The notes under the pieces: model-generated
Database searches by the model: none
Told to the model about the DNA's origin: nothing
What the model saw: the letters and a program-made list of their open reading frames with translations, nothing else
Assembly: GCA_017936785.1 (NCBI GenBank)
Contig: JAGBEV010000018.1
Location: forward strand, 1-64,000
DNA from: Lachnospiraceae bacterium
GTDB lineage: Bacteria; Bacillota; Clostridia; Lachnospirales; Lachnospiraceae
Reading direction: 5' to 3'
Length of the DNA: 64,000 nucleotides
Part shown: positions 17,622-26,142 of the stretch, piece by piece
Position numbering within the stretch: the stretch's first letter is position 1
Layout of the letters: every line of letters starts with the position of its first letter
Position numbers and translations under genes: made by a program

Positions 17622-18458
17622 ATGCATATCATTCATGAACAGGTAAAAACCGATGCTGCGCTACCCATGCGCTTTGACATTTATACTACCCAGGGAGAAT
17701 TGGTTCCCATGCACTGGCACAACAGCCTGGAGATCATTTACATTCTGGAAGGCAGCATGGATGTTACTGTAAAAGATCATATTACCAAGCTTTGGGCAGA
17801 GGATTTTATGATCATCAATTCCAGGGAAATACACGGAACACATTGCGGAAACTCTACAAAAGTCTTTCTGCTTCAATTTCCTTATCATTTTCTCAAGAAG
17901 CATATCCCCGAATATGATTTCATTCGTTTTCAGGATTTCAGCGGTCAGTTCAGTTTCCCCGGAGAAAACAGCCTGAAGCCTATATTTGACCAAATGTCCG
18001 GTCTGTTTGCAGATACAGGGACAGAAGGCCGTTTGCGGCTGACTTCGCTTCTCTATGGATTATTGGCAGAACTGGTTTCCGGCTATATGATCCGCCTGTC
18101 CAAAAACGACAAAGTAAAATCCGATAAAAACTTTAACCGTCTTTCCTCTCTGATGGACTATGTAGAGCATCATTATACAGAAGCCCTGAGCATCGGAGAT
18201 GCCGCCGGACTGCTGCATTTAGAAGAAGCATATTTTTGCAGATTTTTTAAAAAATATATGGGACAGACCTTTTTGGAATATGTCAATTCTGTCCGTTTGA
18301 GACATATTTATGATGATATGATGCGCACAGACCTGACGCTGATGGAACTTTTAGATAAGCATGGTTTTCATAACTATAAAGTCTTTTCCAAAATGTTTAA
18401 AGATGTTTATGGGATGACGCCAAGGCAAAAACGTTCAGAATGGAATAAGCAGCCTTAA
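17622..18458 (+). CDS. AraC-family transcriptional regulator
   Basis: 278 residues. The N-terminal cupin sensor domain (MHWHNSLEIIYILEGSMDVTV near residue 27) carries the usual HWH...E sugar-binding pattern. The C-terminal pair of helix-turn-helix motifs (about 175-275) ends in FSKMFKDVYGMTPRQKR. AGGAGG precedes the ATG. Transcribed away from the GH3 glycosidase gene, so it most likely activates that gene in response to a sugar ligand. The ligand is not known. Confidence 0.88.
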   Translation: MHIIHEQVKTDAALPMRFDIYTTQGELVPMHWHNSLEIIYILEGSMDVTVKDHITKLWAEDFMIINSREIHGTHCGNSTKVFLLQFPYHFLKKHIPEYDFIRFQDFSGQFSFPGENSLKPIFDQMSGLFADTGTEGRLRLTSLLYGLLAELVSGYMIRLSKNDKVKSDKNFNRLSSLMDYVEHHYTEALSIGDAAGLLHLEEAYFCRFFKKYMGQTFLEYVNSVRLRHIYDDMMRTDLTLMELLDKHGFHNYKVFSKMFKDVYGMTPRQKRSEWNKQP

Positions 18459-18483
18459 TAGGGAAACCGGCAATCGGGAATAT

Positions 18484-18553
18484 AAAATCCGTGGTATCTT
18501 ACAGGAATAATGTTTGGGATCAAACAGATTTTCCTTCCTATACCACGGATTTT
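18484..18553. terminator. Bidirectional terminator between AraC gene and chemoreceptor gene
   Basis: AAAATCCGTGGTAT (18484-18497) pairs with ATACCACGGATTTT (18540-18553), with inner GGAA/TTCC pairs. T runs follow on the plus strand and A/T on the other, serving two converging genes. Confidence 0.75.
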
Positions 18554-18591
18554 TCATTTCATATTTTTATTTTTAAAAATACCTGACCGAT

Positions 18592-19905
18592 TTATTCATA
18601 AATCTGGAACATATTGGTCTGAGTTGTCAGATTATCAGCTACCTGATTCAGGCTTTCTGTAGCAGATTTGATCTCACCGATAGTCGCTGCAAGCTCTTCT
18701 GCAGAAGCTGCCGTCTCCTGTGTTGCTGCGGCATTCTCTTCAGCAATTGCAGAAAGGCTTTCTACAGATGACATTACCTGTCCTCTTGCCTCATCCAGAA
18801 GTTTGGTATTTTCCGCAATGGATTCAATTCCGTCTACTGTTACCTGAAGACCGTCATTTACCTTATCAAATACCCGTTTGGTCATTTCAACCTTGTCAGC
18901 CTGTAAACCGATAATAGCATCTACAGTGTTCATAGTCTTAACTGCCTGCTGGGATTCTTCCAACAGATTATTGATGATACCTTCAATAGTCTTTGCAGAC
19001 TGGTTGGACTGTTCTGCCAGATTCTTGATCTGTTCGGCAACTACAGCAAAACCTCTGCCGCTTTCTCCTGCCCTTGCAGCCTCGATAGAAGCATTCAGTG
19101 CCAAAAGGTTGGTCTCGTTTGCAATAGATGCGATCAGCTCAGTAGCTTTATGTATTTCCTGTGCGGATTCATTGGTAGTATTGGTCTGTTCGTAAATAAC
19201 AGCGATCTGGCTCTTAACCTTTTGGGAAATCGCTTCAAGTTCATTAACGGTTTCCACACCTTCCTGCCCTGCAGTTTTCATCTGATCCGCATTGTTTAAC
19301 AGATAATCAACAGCCTTGGAGGTCTGATGAATTTCTTCTCCGATCCTGATAACTGCATCTGTTACGGACTGGGTTTCCGAAGCCTGTGTAGTTGCGCCGT
19401 TTGCCATATCAGTCATGGATCTTGCCACATCATCAGATGCGTTGCTGGTCTGCTCTGCCATCTTATCCAGCTTGCCGGAAGCATCTACGATCACATCAGA
19501 GGTATTTCCCACCTGACCGATTACATTCTTTAAGGACTCAATAACATTGTCCGCATGTCTGGCAAGGGTACCCATCTCGTCCTTTCTGTTCATATCCTTC
19601 TTTTCCATTCCCTGAGTCAGATTACCTTCTGCTGCGTAATCCAATGACTTGATAATGCGGTTAATGGAATTAACAACACTCCATACGAATATTCTCATAA
19701 TGATCGCTACAACGATTGCTGTAATAATAGAGATCAGCACGATATGTTTCATAATGGAAAGTGCTTCTGACTTTTCTAATACGATCAACGCCGCAATACA
19801 CATTTCAACACACGCTATCAAAAGCGGTGCCAGTGTACAGAACATTAATTTTGTCTTCATTGTAAATATGGAATTTGTATTTCTGATTTTCTTTCCTTTC
19901 ATCAT
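18592..19905 (-). CDS. Methyl-accepting chemotaxis protein lacking an extracytoplasmic sensor
   Basis: 437 residues. Two membrane segments (about 21-43 and 51-73) are separated by only a handful of residues, so there is no outside ligand domain. A HAMP linker follows to about residue 125, then the long coiled-coil signalling domain with the conserved hairpin tip containing [21 protein letters not shown]. Such receptors pass signals to a CheA kinase, but no che or motility gene is in view. The neighbour upstream on the same strand is a membrane diguanylate cyclase, which hints at a shared signalling role. It ends with TNMFQIYE and no CheR-binding pentapeptide is seen. Confidence 0.88.
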   Translation of the reverse strand: MMKGKKIRNTNSIFTMKTKLMFCTLAPLLIACVEMCIAALIVLEKSEALSIMKHIVLISIITAIVVAIIMRIFVWSVVNSINRIIKSLDYAAEGNLTQGMEKKDMNRKDEMGTLARHADNVIESLKNVIGQVGNTSDVIVDASGKLDKMAEQTSNASDDVARSMTDMANGATTQASETQSVTDAVIRIGEEIHQTSKAVDYLLNNADQMKTAGQEGVETVNELEAISQKVKSQIAVIYEQTNTTNESAQEIHKATELIASIANETNLLALNASIEAARAGESGRGFAVVAEQIKNLAEQSNQSAKTIEGIINNLLEESQQAVKTMNTVDAIIGLQADKVEMTKRVFDKVNDGLQVTVDGIESIAENTKLLDEARGQVMSSVESLSAIAEENAAATQETAASAEELAATIGEIKSATESLNQVADNLTTQTNMFQIYE

Positions 19906-20053
19906 GCAGCCCTCTCTCTAATTGCATATTTTATCATTACCTGATTCTATTCCCTGACAAAATACCCCTATGAAACCATATTACCACGAAATACTATTTT
20001 TTGAAAGTAGTATCTATATATAAATTAAACCATTTTTTTCATATAAATTGACT

Positions 20054-21328
20054 TTAAACTCCGGTTACGATCCTGTCTCTTCCTTCTGCTTTCCCTCTGT
20101 ACAAAAGATCGTCCGCTTCCTTGATCAGACCATCCAAGGTCTGACCGGAACAATACTCTGCCAGACCAAAGGTCATGGTAACGGAAAAGCTGTATTCTTC
20201 ATATGTAAATGTAATATGACGCAGCTCTTCCATCAGTTTATCCAGATCTGCCAGTGTCTGCTCCCTGTCTTCACCGTAGACGAGAAGGAACTCTTCTCCA
20301 CCCCATCTTACGGCAGCACCAATATCCTTCATATATTTTTTTAACAATTCAGATATTGTTACCAGTACCATATCCCCACATTCATGTCCGTACTGGTCAT
20401 TTACGTTCTTAAAAAAGTCAATATCTCCCAGAACAACCGTGACCTTATTCTTTTTATTCCGGTCTGCACGGTCCATATATTTGTCCAGTTCAATACGTCC
20501 TGCCCTTCTGTTGAGCAGTCCCGTCAGAGGATCGTTGTAGATCAGATCTTTAATGGTCTTCCCCACTTCTACCGCGTGACGTCCCATTTCGCCGATTTCA
20601 TCATTTCTCCTTAGTACCATCTCCGGCATCTGACCGCTGAAATTATTTTCTGCCAGACCGCCGATATAGCTTCTGATCTTATCCAGACGGTCCACGATAT
20701 TTCTGGCAAAAACGGAGGCAATTGCAAATATGATCAACAACGCCAGTAAAAATACAATGACGATCTTTGCCACAATGGTCCGGACATTGGCGGCAATACT
20801 TTCATTGGTCATTCCTGCAAATACCATGCCGCATATTTCATCTCCGTTATATAAGGGAACGTAATATCCAAAATAACTGTCATCCCATATTTTTACCTTA
20901 CTGGAATAATATTCATTTCCTCCGAATACCAGATCCGCAATCTGCTGATTTTCCAGAACAGATCCCACTATCCGATCTCCCTTTTCATCCTTGATGGTAG
21001 TGAGCACACGGGTATCCTTCCAGAATATGGTAATATCTGCACCGGTATTTTCTTTGATCCGGTCCACCAGCGCATAATTGTCGGTCAGGTCCACATCTCC
21101 CATATAAAAACGACCGTTCTCCATTCTGATTTCTCCCGGGTAAGCTATATTGTACATATCCGCCGTGTTCCTTGCCGTACCTGCCAGTGACTTGCATATT
21201 TCCAATGACATTCCTTCAGAAACACTCTGCTTTCCCATAATGATCAGAATAATGCCTAACACAAAAATAGGCACCGCCATTACTGCTGCAAGAGAAAAAA
21301 ATAAATGTCCCTGTTTCTTCTTTTTCAT
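20054..21328 (-). CDS. Membrane diguanylate cyclase (Cache-like sensor, HAMP, GGDEF)
   Basis: 424 residues. TM1 (about 10-30), an extracytoplasmic domain of some 150 residues resembling single Cache domains (IFWKDTRVLTT..., YYVPLYNGDEICGMVFAG), TM2 (about 187-210), HAMP, then GGDEF. The active-site loop is RWGGEEF, an active variant, and the LTGLLNRR and DIDFFKNVNDQYGHECGD motifs are complete. It should make cyclic di-GMP in response to an outside ligand. An RxxD product-inhibition site is not present at the usual place. It lies directly before the chemoreceptor gene. Confidence 0.9.
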   Translation of the reverse strand: MKKKKQGHLFFSLAAVMAVPIFVLGIILIIMGKQSVSEGMSLEICKSLAGTARNTADMYNIAYPGEIRMENGRFYMGDVDLTDNYALVDRIKENTGADITIFWKDTRVLTTIKDEKGDRIVGSVLENQQIADLVFGGNEYYSSKVKIWDDSYFGYYVPLYNGDEICGMVFAGMTNESIAANVRTIVAKIVIVFLLALLIIFAIASVFARNIVDRLDKIRSYIGGLAENNFSGQMPEMVLRRNDEIGEMGRHAVEVGKTIKDLIYNDPLTGLLNRRAGRIELDKYMDRADRNKKNKVTVVLGDIDFFKNVNDQYGHECGDMVLVTISELLKKYMKDIGAAVRWGGEEFLLVYGEDREQTLADLDKLMEELRHITFTYEEYSFSVTMTFGLAEYCSGQTLDGLIKEADDLLYRGKAEGRDRIVTGV

Positions 21329-21360
21329 AAATTTCCCCTTTTGTCCTTTATGGACTTATT

Positions 21361-21792
21361 TTAGCAAATGCCCCCATCTTTATCAATGTTTTTTAGTACT
21401 TTTTGACCATCTGCATGATCGTTGATACCCAATAAATCTGTAATATCCATAATATATTCCCGCCTGGGGACATAACTTTCTTCTGCCAGATGAGGAAGAA
21501 GTTTTTTCACTTCTGCTTCCGGTTCCTTTATTATTTTCAGCTTGTCTTTTCTTTGAATATGCTTGATTGCATATTCCAGCCTTGCCGCCGAGGAGTAAGA
21601 TACTGCTTCCCATACCATCATGATCCTGACGATCTGACGGCTTCTGGTGTACTTTGCGCCTTTTTCCGTCTTAAAATAATGATCATACATCCTCTGTCTC
21701 ACATCTTTGGTGATTCCCGTATAAAGGGAATCATCCAGGCATTTTACCATATAGACAAAAGATGCCTTTTTTTGTTCCATCCCGTTACCCAT
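21361..21792 (-). CDS. GIY-YIG domain protein (UPF0213 type)
   Basis: 143 residues. The N-terminal 80 residues are a minimal GIY-YIG nuclease fold (VYMVKCLDDSLYTGIT, later RLEYAIKHIQRKDKLKII), as in E. coli YhbQ. The C-terminal 60 residues are an unassigned extension. The start is uncertain: the first ATG lies only a base from an AAGGG, while the ATG at codon 5 has that site about 12 bases away. Function of this family is poorly known, and a DNA-processing role is inferred. Confidence 0.8.
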   Translation of the reverse strand: MGNGMEQKKASFVYMVKCLDDSLYTGITKDVRQRMYDHYFKTEKGAKYTRSRQIVRIMMVWEAVSYSSAARLEYAIKHIQRKDKLKIIKEPEAEVKKLLPHLAEESYVPRREYIMDITDLLGINDHADGQKVLKNIDKDGGIC

Positions 21793-21800
21793 CCCTTATT

Positions 21801-22229
21801 TCATTTGTGCAGTCCGAAATATTTATCGGGGTAATCCGTTCCCGTATCAACCTGCATCCGCTGTATGTATTCCTGAGGCTCCTCCGCCATTTTAAGAAAA
21901 GTGTCAAAAGCTGATAAGATCATTTTTGCCTCATTATGCTTCATATCATAAGTATCCACATCCAGCTTTGCTTTAAAATGATCCATCTGCCAGATCAGCA
22001 CATCGATCACATGATAACCTTCCACGCTGACACCGCTTACAAATTCCTGTCTGACCAGATAATAAACATATTCTTTATATATGTCATCCCGTTTTAATAT
22101 TCTTTCCCAGAAATCCTCAAAAAACTGTTCTGTCAGTCCATTATTGACACATGCCTTATGGGTAAATTCCTTTACCTGTTCCCTTGTAATATGTAATTTG
22201 TTTTTATTGTTCCGGGTCTTTTCTTCCAT
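21801..22229 (-). CDS. Conserved hypothetical protein, helical
   Basis: About 142 residues. The upstream GTG at 22241 lacks a ribosome site, so I start at the ATG at 22229, which has AAGGA close by. The protein is soluble, acidic and mostly helical, with no motif I recognise and no membrane segment. It lies between a radical SAM gene and a GIY-YIG gene on the same strand with small gaps, so it is probably co-transcribed. Confidence 0.55.
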   Translation of the reverse strand: MEEKTRNNKNKLHITREQVKEFTHKACVNNGLTEQFFEDFWERILKRDDIYKEYVYYLVRQEFVSGVSVEGYHVIDVLIWQMDHFKAKLDVDTYDMKHNEAKMILSAFDTFLKMAEEPQEYIQRMQVDTGTDYPDKYFGLHK

Positions 22230-22280
22230 TTGTTCCTTCACCTGTTCGTTTCTTTATTTTTTATTTCCGTTTTTTGCTGT

Positions 22281-23282
22281 TCAATGATCTGTTTCTGTTT
22301 TCTCCACGCCCTCCAGGTCAAAGGGCGGTATAAAGCTTTCCTCTGCTGTCTTTCCTTCCTGCATATATCCTTTGCGGATGCCCATAGACAAGGCATATTC
22401 TATGGTCTTATCATATTCGTACGTGGTAACTTTTCTATAGAGATTTTTATATTCCTTTTGTTCTGCCTGATTCTGCTCTTTTTGGGGATTTTCTGCCACA
22501 CAATGCTTCATAGGTGTGTACTGGTTCATAATGCTGAAATAAATTCTCTCACCATAGGTTTCATATAAATATGCCAGAATCCTTTCAGCTTCCTTTCGTT
22601 TCCCGGGAAGCAGCAGATGGCGCACGAGCACGCCCTTTTCCATGATCCCTTCGGAATTAAATAAGGGAGCGCCTGTCTGTCTGAACATTTCCCCAAGGGC
22701 TTCCTTTGCCCTTTCAGGATAATCTCCTGCATGGGAATACTGCGCTGCCAGAGCTTTGTCAAAATATTTAAAATCAGGCAGATAGATATCTATCAATCCC
22801 TCCAGAAGTTTCAGTGCTCCTACAGATTCATAACCGCCGCAGTTGTATACTGCCGGAATGGATAAGCCCTTTTCCTTTGCCATATTCAGCGCTGACACAA
22901 TGGACGGAATGAACTGTACTCCCGTTACCAGATTGATATTATTTGCACCTTTTTCCTGAAGCTCCAGAAAAATTTCACAAAGCCTGTCCACAGTAATTTC
23001 TTTTCCCGCCTGCCCTCTTGAGATCTCCTGGTTCTGGCAGAAAACACATCTTAGATTGCAGCCCGAAAAAAATACTGCACCGGAGCCTTTTTCCCCGCTG
23101 ATACAGGGTTCTTCCCAGTAATGCAGGGCCGCTCTTGCCACTACGGGGAAAGGACCCATGCGGCAGAAGCCTCTTTCACCTTTCAGGCGGTTGATGCCGC
23201 AGTTTCTGGGGCATAAATGACAGTTACTATATTGTTGGATCTCAAATTCTGAAAGTTTGCTGTTTTTTTCTTCGGTTTGCAT
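22281..23282 (-). CDS. Radical SAM protein (PflA-like, COG1313)
   Basis: 333 residues. The radical SAM cluster motif C-x3-C-x2-C is at Cys75, Cys79 and Cys82 (CNLRCVFC). An N-terminal extension has more cysteines (21, 24, 28, 40), as in the COG1313 group of pyruvate formate-lyase-activase-like proteins. NLVTGVQFIPSI and VYNCGGYES are typical of the group. The target is unknown. A Lys/Glu/Gln-rich insertion near residue 265 replaces a shorter loop. GGAGAG precedes the ATG. Confidence 0.85.
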   Translation of the reverse strand: MQTEEKNSKLSEFEIQQYSNCHLCPRNCGINRLKGERGFCRMGPFPVVARAALHYWEEPCISGEKGSGAVFFSGCNLRCVFCQNQEISRGQAGKEITVDRLCEIFLELQEKGANNINLVTGVQFIPSIVSALNMAKEKGLSIPAVYNCGGYESVGALKLLEGLIDIYLPDFKYFDKALAAQYSHAGDYPERAKEALGEMFRQTGAPLFNSEGIMEKGVLVRHLLLPGKRKEAERILAYLYETYGERIYFSIMNQYTPMKHCVAENPQKEQNQAEQKEYKNLYRKVTTYEYDKTIEYALSMGIRKGYMQEGKTAEESFIPPFDLEGVEKTETDH

Positions 23283-23402
23283 ACGCTAACTCTCCGTCTG
23301 TATTTGTTCTATTTGCCTGGATACCGATTAAAGGTTATAATAACAGTTTGGAATCTTATTATAAAATAATTTGTTTATAAAAAACAGGGAAAATTGAGAA
23401 TT

Positions 23403-24113
23403 ATGAAAGAAAAAGATATAAAAAAACGGGCATTGAAGGCGGCGTTTCCGTATACTGTACCGATCATGACAGGATTTTTGTTTTTGGGAACCGCATATGG
23501 GATTTATATGAATGTGTTGGGATTTCCTGCCGTTTATCCTATTATCATGAGTCTGACGATCTTTGCGGGGTCTATGGAATTTGTGACGGCAAATCTTTTA
23601 TTGGGAGCTTTTGATCCGCTCAATGGGCTGATCCTGACGCTGATGGTCAACGCAAGGCATTTATTTTATGGTATTTCCATGTTAGATAAATATAAGAATA
23701 CCGGGTGGAAGAAATTTTATCTGATATTCGGCATGTGTGATGAATCCTTTTCCGTCAATCTGACTGCGGATATTCCTGAAGACATTGATAAAGGATGGTT
23801 TATGTTTTTTGTTACCCTGTTAAACCATCTGTACTGGTTTACAGGTGCCGCTTTGGGCGGTCTTTTCGGAGGACTGCTGGAATTTAATGCAGAAGGACTG
23901 GAATTTGTTATGACAGCTCTGTTGGTTGTCATTTTCTTAAACCAATGGATGAAAGAAAAACAGCACTACAGTTCTCTGGTAGGTGTGACTGCCACCATCC
24001 TCTGCCTGGTGTTGTTTGGAAGTTCCGATTTTTTGATACCTGCCATGGTTCTGATCCTGGCTGTATTGACTATTTTTCGCGATCCTATTGAAAGGGCAGG
24101 TGAATCACAATGA
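23403..24113 (+). CDS. azlC: Branched-chain amino acid exporter, large subunit AzlC
   Basis: About 236 residues from the ATG at 23403. A TTG three codons earlier is also possible. Multiple membrane segments, with the family motifs [22 protein letters not shown] and [13 protein letters not shown]. AzlC and AzlD together export branched-chain amino acids or related compounds. The stop overlaps the azlD start by 4 bases (ATGA), so the two are translationally coupled. Divergent from the radical SAM gene. Confidence 0.9.
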   Translation: MKEKDIKKRALKAAFPYTVPIMTGFLFLGTAYGIYMNVLGFPAVYPIIMSLTIFAGSMEFVTANLLLGAFDPLNGLILTLMVNARHLFYGISMLDKYKNTGWKKFYLIFGMCDESFSVNLTADIPEDIDKGWFMFFVTLLNHLYWFTGAALGGLFGGLLEFNAEGLEFVMTALLVVIFLNQWMKEKQHYSSLVGVTATILCLVLFGSSDFLIPAMVLILAVLTIFRDPIERAGESQ

Positions 24114-24436
24114 ATTTAACCCAGAGAATCATTACCATACTGATGGTCATTATGGGCACTATGATGACCCGTTTTCTGCCGTTTCTGATTTTCCGTCAGA
24201 ACAAGCCCACGCCGAAATATATACAGACTCTGGGAAAAATCCTGCCTTCCGCCGCTTTGGGCATGCTGGCGGTATACAGCTTCAAGGATGTATCCTTTGT
24301 AACAGGAAATCATGGTCTGCCGGAAATGATTTCTTTTATATTCATTATTATTCTGCATTACTGGAAAAAAAATATGCTGGTATCCATTGCCGGTGGAACC
24401 ATCTGCTATATGATGCTGGTACAGTTGGTTTTCTAA
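24110..24436 (+). CDS. azlD: Branched-chain amino acid exporter, small subunit AzlD
   Basis: 108 residues with four membrane segments, typical for AzlD, including [11 protein letters not shown] and [16 protein letters not shown]. Pairs with AzlC. Its TAA stop falls in the loop of a perfect 11-bp hairpin (24423-24448). Confidence 0.9.
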   Translation: MNLTQRIITILMVIMGTMMTRFLPFLIFRQNKPTPKYIQTLGKILPSAALGMLAVYSFKDVSFVTGNHGLPEMISFIFIIILHYWKKNMLVSIAGGTICYMMLVQLVF

Positions 24437-24482
24437 AGAAAACCAACTGCTGCTTTCCCCGGTCAAACCGGATTCTTCTTTT
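24423..24482 (+). terminator. azlCD terminator region (two hairpins)
   Basis: AGTTGGTTTTC/GAAAACCAACT (24423-24448) encloses the azlD stop in its 4-base loop. A second CCGG-TCAAA-CCGG hairpin (24459-24471) is followed by a T-rich run. Confidence 0.6.
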
Positions 24483-24521
24483 AAACATCATTTCCCCTTT
24501 TCATATTTGGCATTTTCTTTA

Positions 24522-25460
24522 CTAAGCGATCATTTCAATAAATTTCCCGATCTCTACCCATGCTTTTCTGGATTCCGGCAGCATCTTTGCCGCCATCTGA
24601 AAAATATGGAACATCCCTTCATAAATACTCAGGCGCACTTTCACGCCCTGCTGCCTTGCCTTTGCCGCCACGCTTACGGAATCGGAAAGGAGCATTTCAT
24701 AACTGCCCACCTGGAGAAGCATGGGCGGAAACCCTCTGAAATCTCCAAAAAGCGGAGAAATATAACAATCCATGGGATCATTATCCCCCACATAATCCTT
24801 GTTATAGATCAGTGTGTCCCTGCTGCCGCCAAAAAGCGGGTCCTTGTCATAATTGGTCTCATAGCTTTCACCGCTGGCAGTCAGGTCCGTCCATGGGGAC
24901 ATGGCAATGATCCCGCAGGGAAGCTGCATTCCCCTGTCCTTTAGATAATGGCACAATGCCATGGCAAGTCCGCCGCCGGCAGAATCACCTGCCACAATGA
25001 TCTGCTCTGAGGACCAGCCCTGTTCCAAAAGCCAGCTATAGGCAAAAAAGGCATCTTCCAATGCAGCCGGATAAGGATTCTCCGGAGCCACCCGATAATC
25101 AATAGTAAGTACACTCATCCCGCCGCTTATTTCATTATAAAGCCCGGCAAACATACGGTAGGCATTCCGCATGGCTCCCACATAGCCGCCCCCATGAAGC
25201 TGCAGGATGATCTTGTCAGTATTGGCATTTTCCTTCAGTTCCAGCAGTTCCATCATAAAATTCTCTGATTCAATTTTTTCCAGCATAAAGCGGTCCGGAC
25301 ATTTCCATTCCGGCTCCACCTGGCTGATCTTTTTCCGAAATTCCCCATTTCTGACTTTTTTACCTATCAGGTGGTCATGGGTGGCATGAGCGATCAGGTC
25401 TCTCATGACCCTCCCTCTGATACTTGCTTCGCTTTCCACAACTTCTTTTTTTCTTCCCAT
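24522..25460 (-). CDS. Alpha/beta hydrolase, hormone-sensitive-lipase family esterase
   Basis: 312 residues, cytosolic. The oxyanion-hole motif HGGGY is at residues 89-93 and the nucleophile elbow GDSAG at 158-162 (Ser160). The acid DSVSVAAKA... region and the His in MFHIFQ complete the triad. HSL-family enzymes cleave short acyl or acetyl esters. It is the last gene of a three-gene operon with an HxxxDG acyltransferase and a zinc-ribbon membrane protein, so it may remove or edit the acyl group that the transferase adds. AGGGAG lies 9 bases before the ATG. Confidence 0.87.
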   Translation of the reverse strand: MGRKKEVVESEASIRGRVMRDLIAHATHDHLIGKKVRNGEFRKKISQVEPEWKCPDRFMLEKIESENFMMELLELKENANTDKIILQLHGGGYVGAMRNAYRMFAGLYNEISGGMSVLTIDYRVAPENPYPAALEDAFFAYSWLLEQGWSSEQIIVAGDSAGGGLAMALCHYLKDRGMQLPCGIIAMSPWTDLTASGESYETNYDKDPLFGGSRDTLIYNKDYVGDNDPMDCYISPLFGDFRGFPPMLLQVGSYEMLLSDSVSVAAKARQQGVKVRLSIYEGMFHIFQMAAKMLPESRKAWVEIGKFIEMIA

Positions 25461-25476
25461 AAAGGACTGCTCCCTT

Positions 25477-26142
25477 TTATCTCACATGAAATCTTCTTTT
25501 CAATTCTACCCGCGCCCTGCGGTCTCCGATAATGACAGTTCCCAGAAACAAAAACACCGAACAGCCAAGAGCGATCAGGGTCAGCGCAGGATGGGTCACG
25601 ATCCCCACAAAATATAAAATAAGCGGCACAAGGCTGCAGATGATCATAAAAATCTGCCACACCATATAGCTTTGCCAGCCTTTCAGATTGACGATCATCA
25701 AAATGATAATTCCCGCATCCACCGCCAGAATGCCGGCAGGGATCACATAATTTACGGACCACCCCCGATACCCGGACACAAAATCTATGACCACCATCAT
25801 GGATATGGCAATGAGCATCAGTACGATTACTTTTGCCTTATATCCTTCCTGTCCTAAAATGGCAAAACGGAACAACAGATAAACATAGAGGAAGGACAGC
25901 CCTGTAATGATACACCACCAGATCTGGGAATCCATTTTTATGTTGATATAGACTAACACCGTTTCCAAAAGGATCGCACAAAATAAGTATATACGGCTGA
26001 CCATGGCAAACTTCCGGTTCCTGACCCTCACATCGGGATACATATTTTCCACTTCCACCGTTTTTTCCAGAACTGCATCGCATAAAGGACACCGCTCTGT
26101 CTCATCCAGTATTTCCACATGACATCTGATACATTTACTCAT
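25477..26142 (-). CDS. Zinc-ribbon membrane protein (DUF6320-like)
   Basis: 221 residues. The N-terminus has a four-cysteine zinc ribbon (CIRCHVEILDETERCPLCDA), followed by six or so hydrophobic segments between about 45 and 200 and a basic C-terminal end. The pattern matches proteins annotated DUF6320, which I recall beside alcohol-acetyltransferase-type genes in Lachnospiraceae. The function is unknown. Its start overlaps the end of the acyltransferase gene by 8 bases, so translation is coupled. Regulator, membrane anchor or lipid-substrate presenter are all possible. Confidence 0.75.
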   Translation of the reverse strand: MSKCIRCHVEILDETERCPLCDAVLEKTVEVENMYPDVRVRNRKFAMVSRIYLFCAILLETVLVYINIKMDSQIWWCIITGLSFLYVYLLFRFAILGQEGYKAKVIVLMLIAISMMVVIDFVSGYRGWSVNYVIPAGILAVDAGIIILMIVNLKGWQSYMVWQIFMIICSLVPLILYFVGIVTHPALTLIALGCSVFLFLGTVIIGDRRARVELKRRFHVR

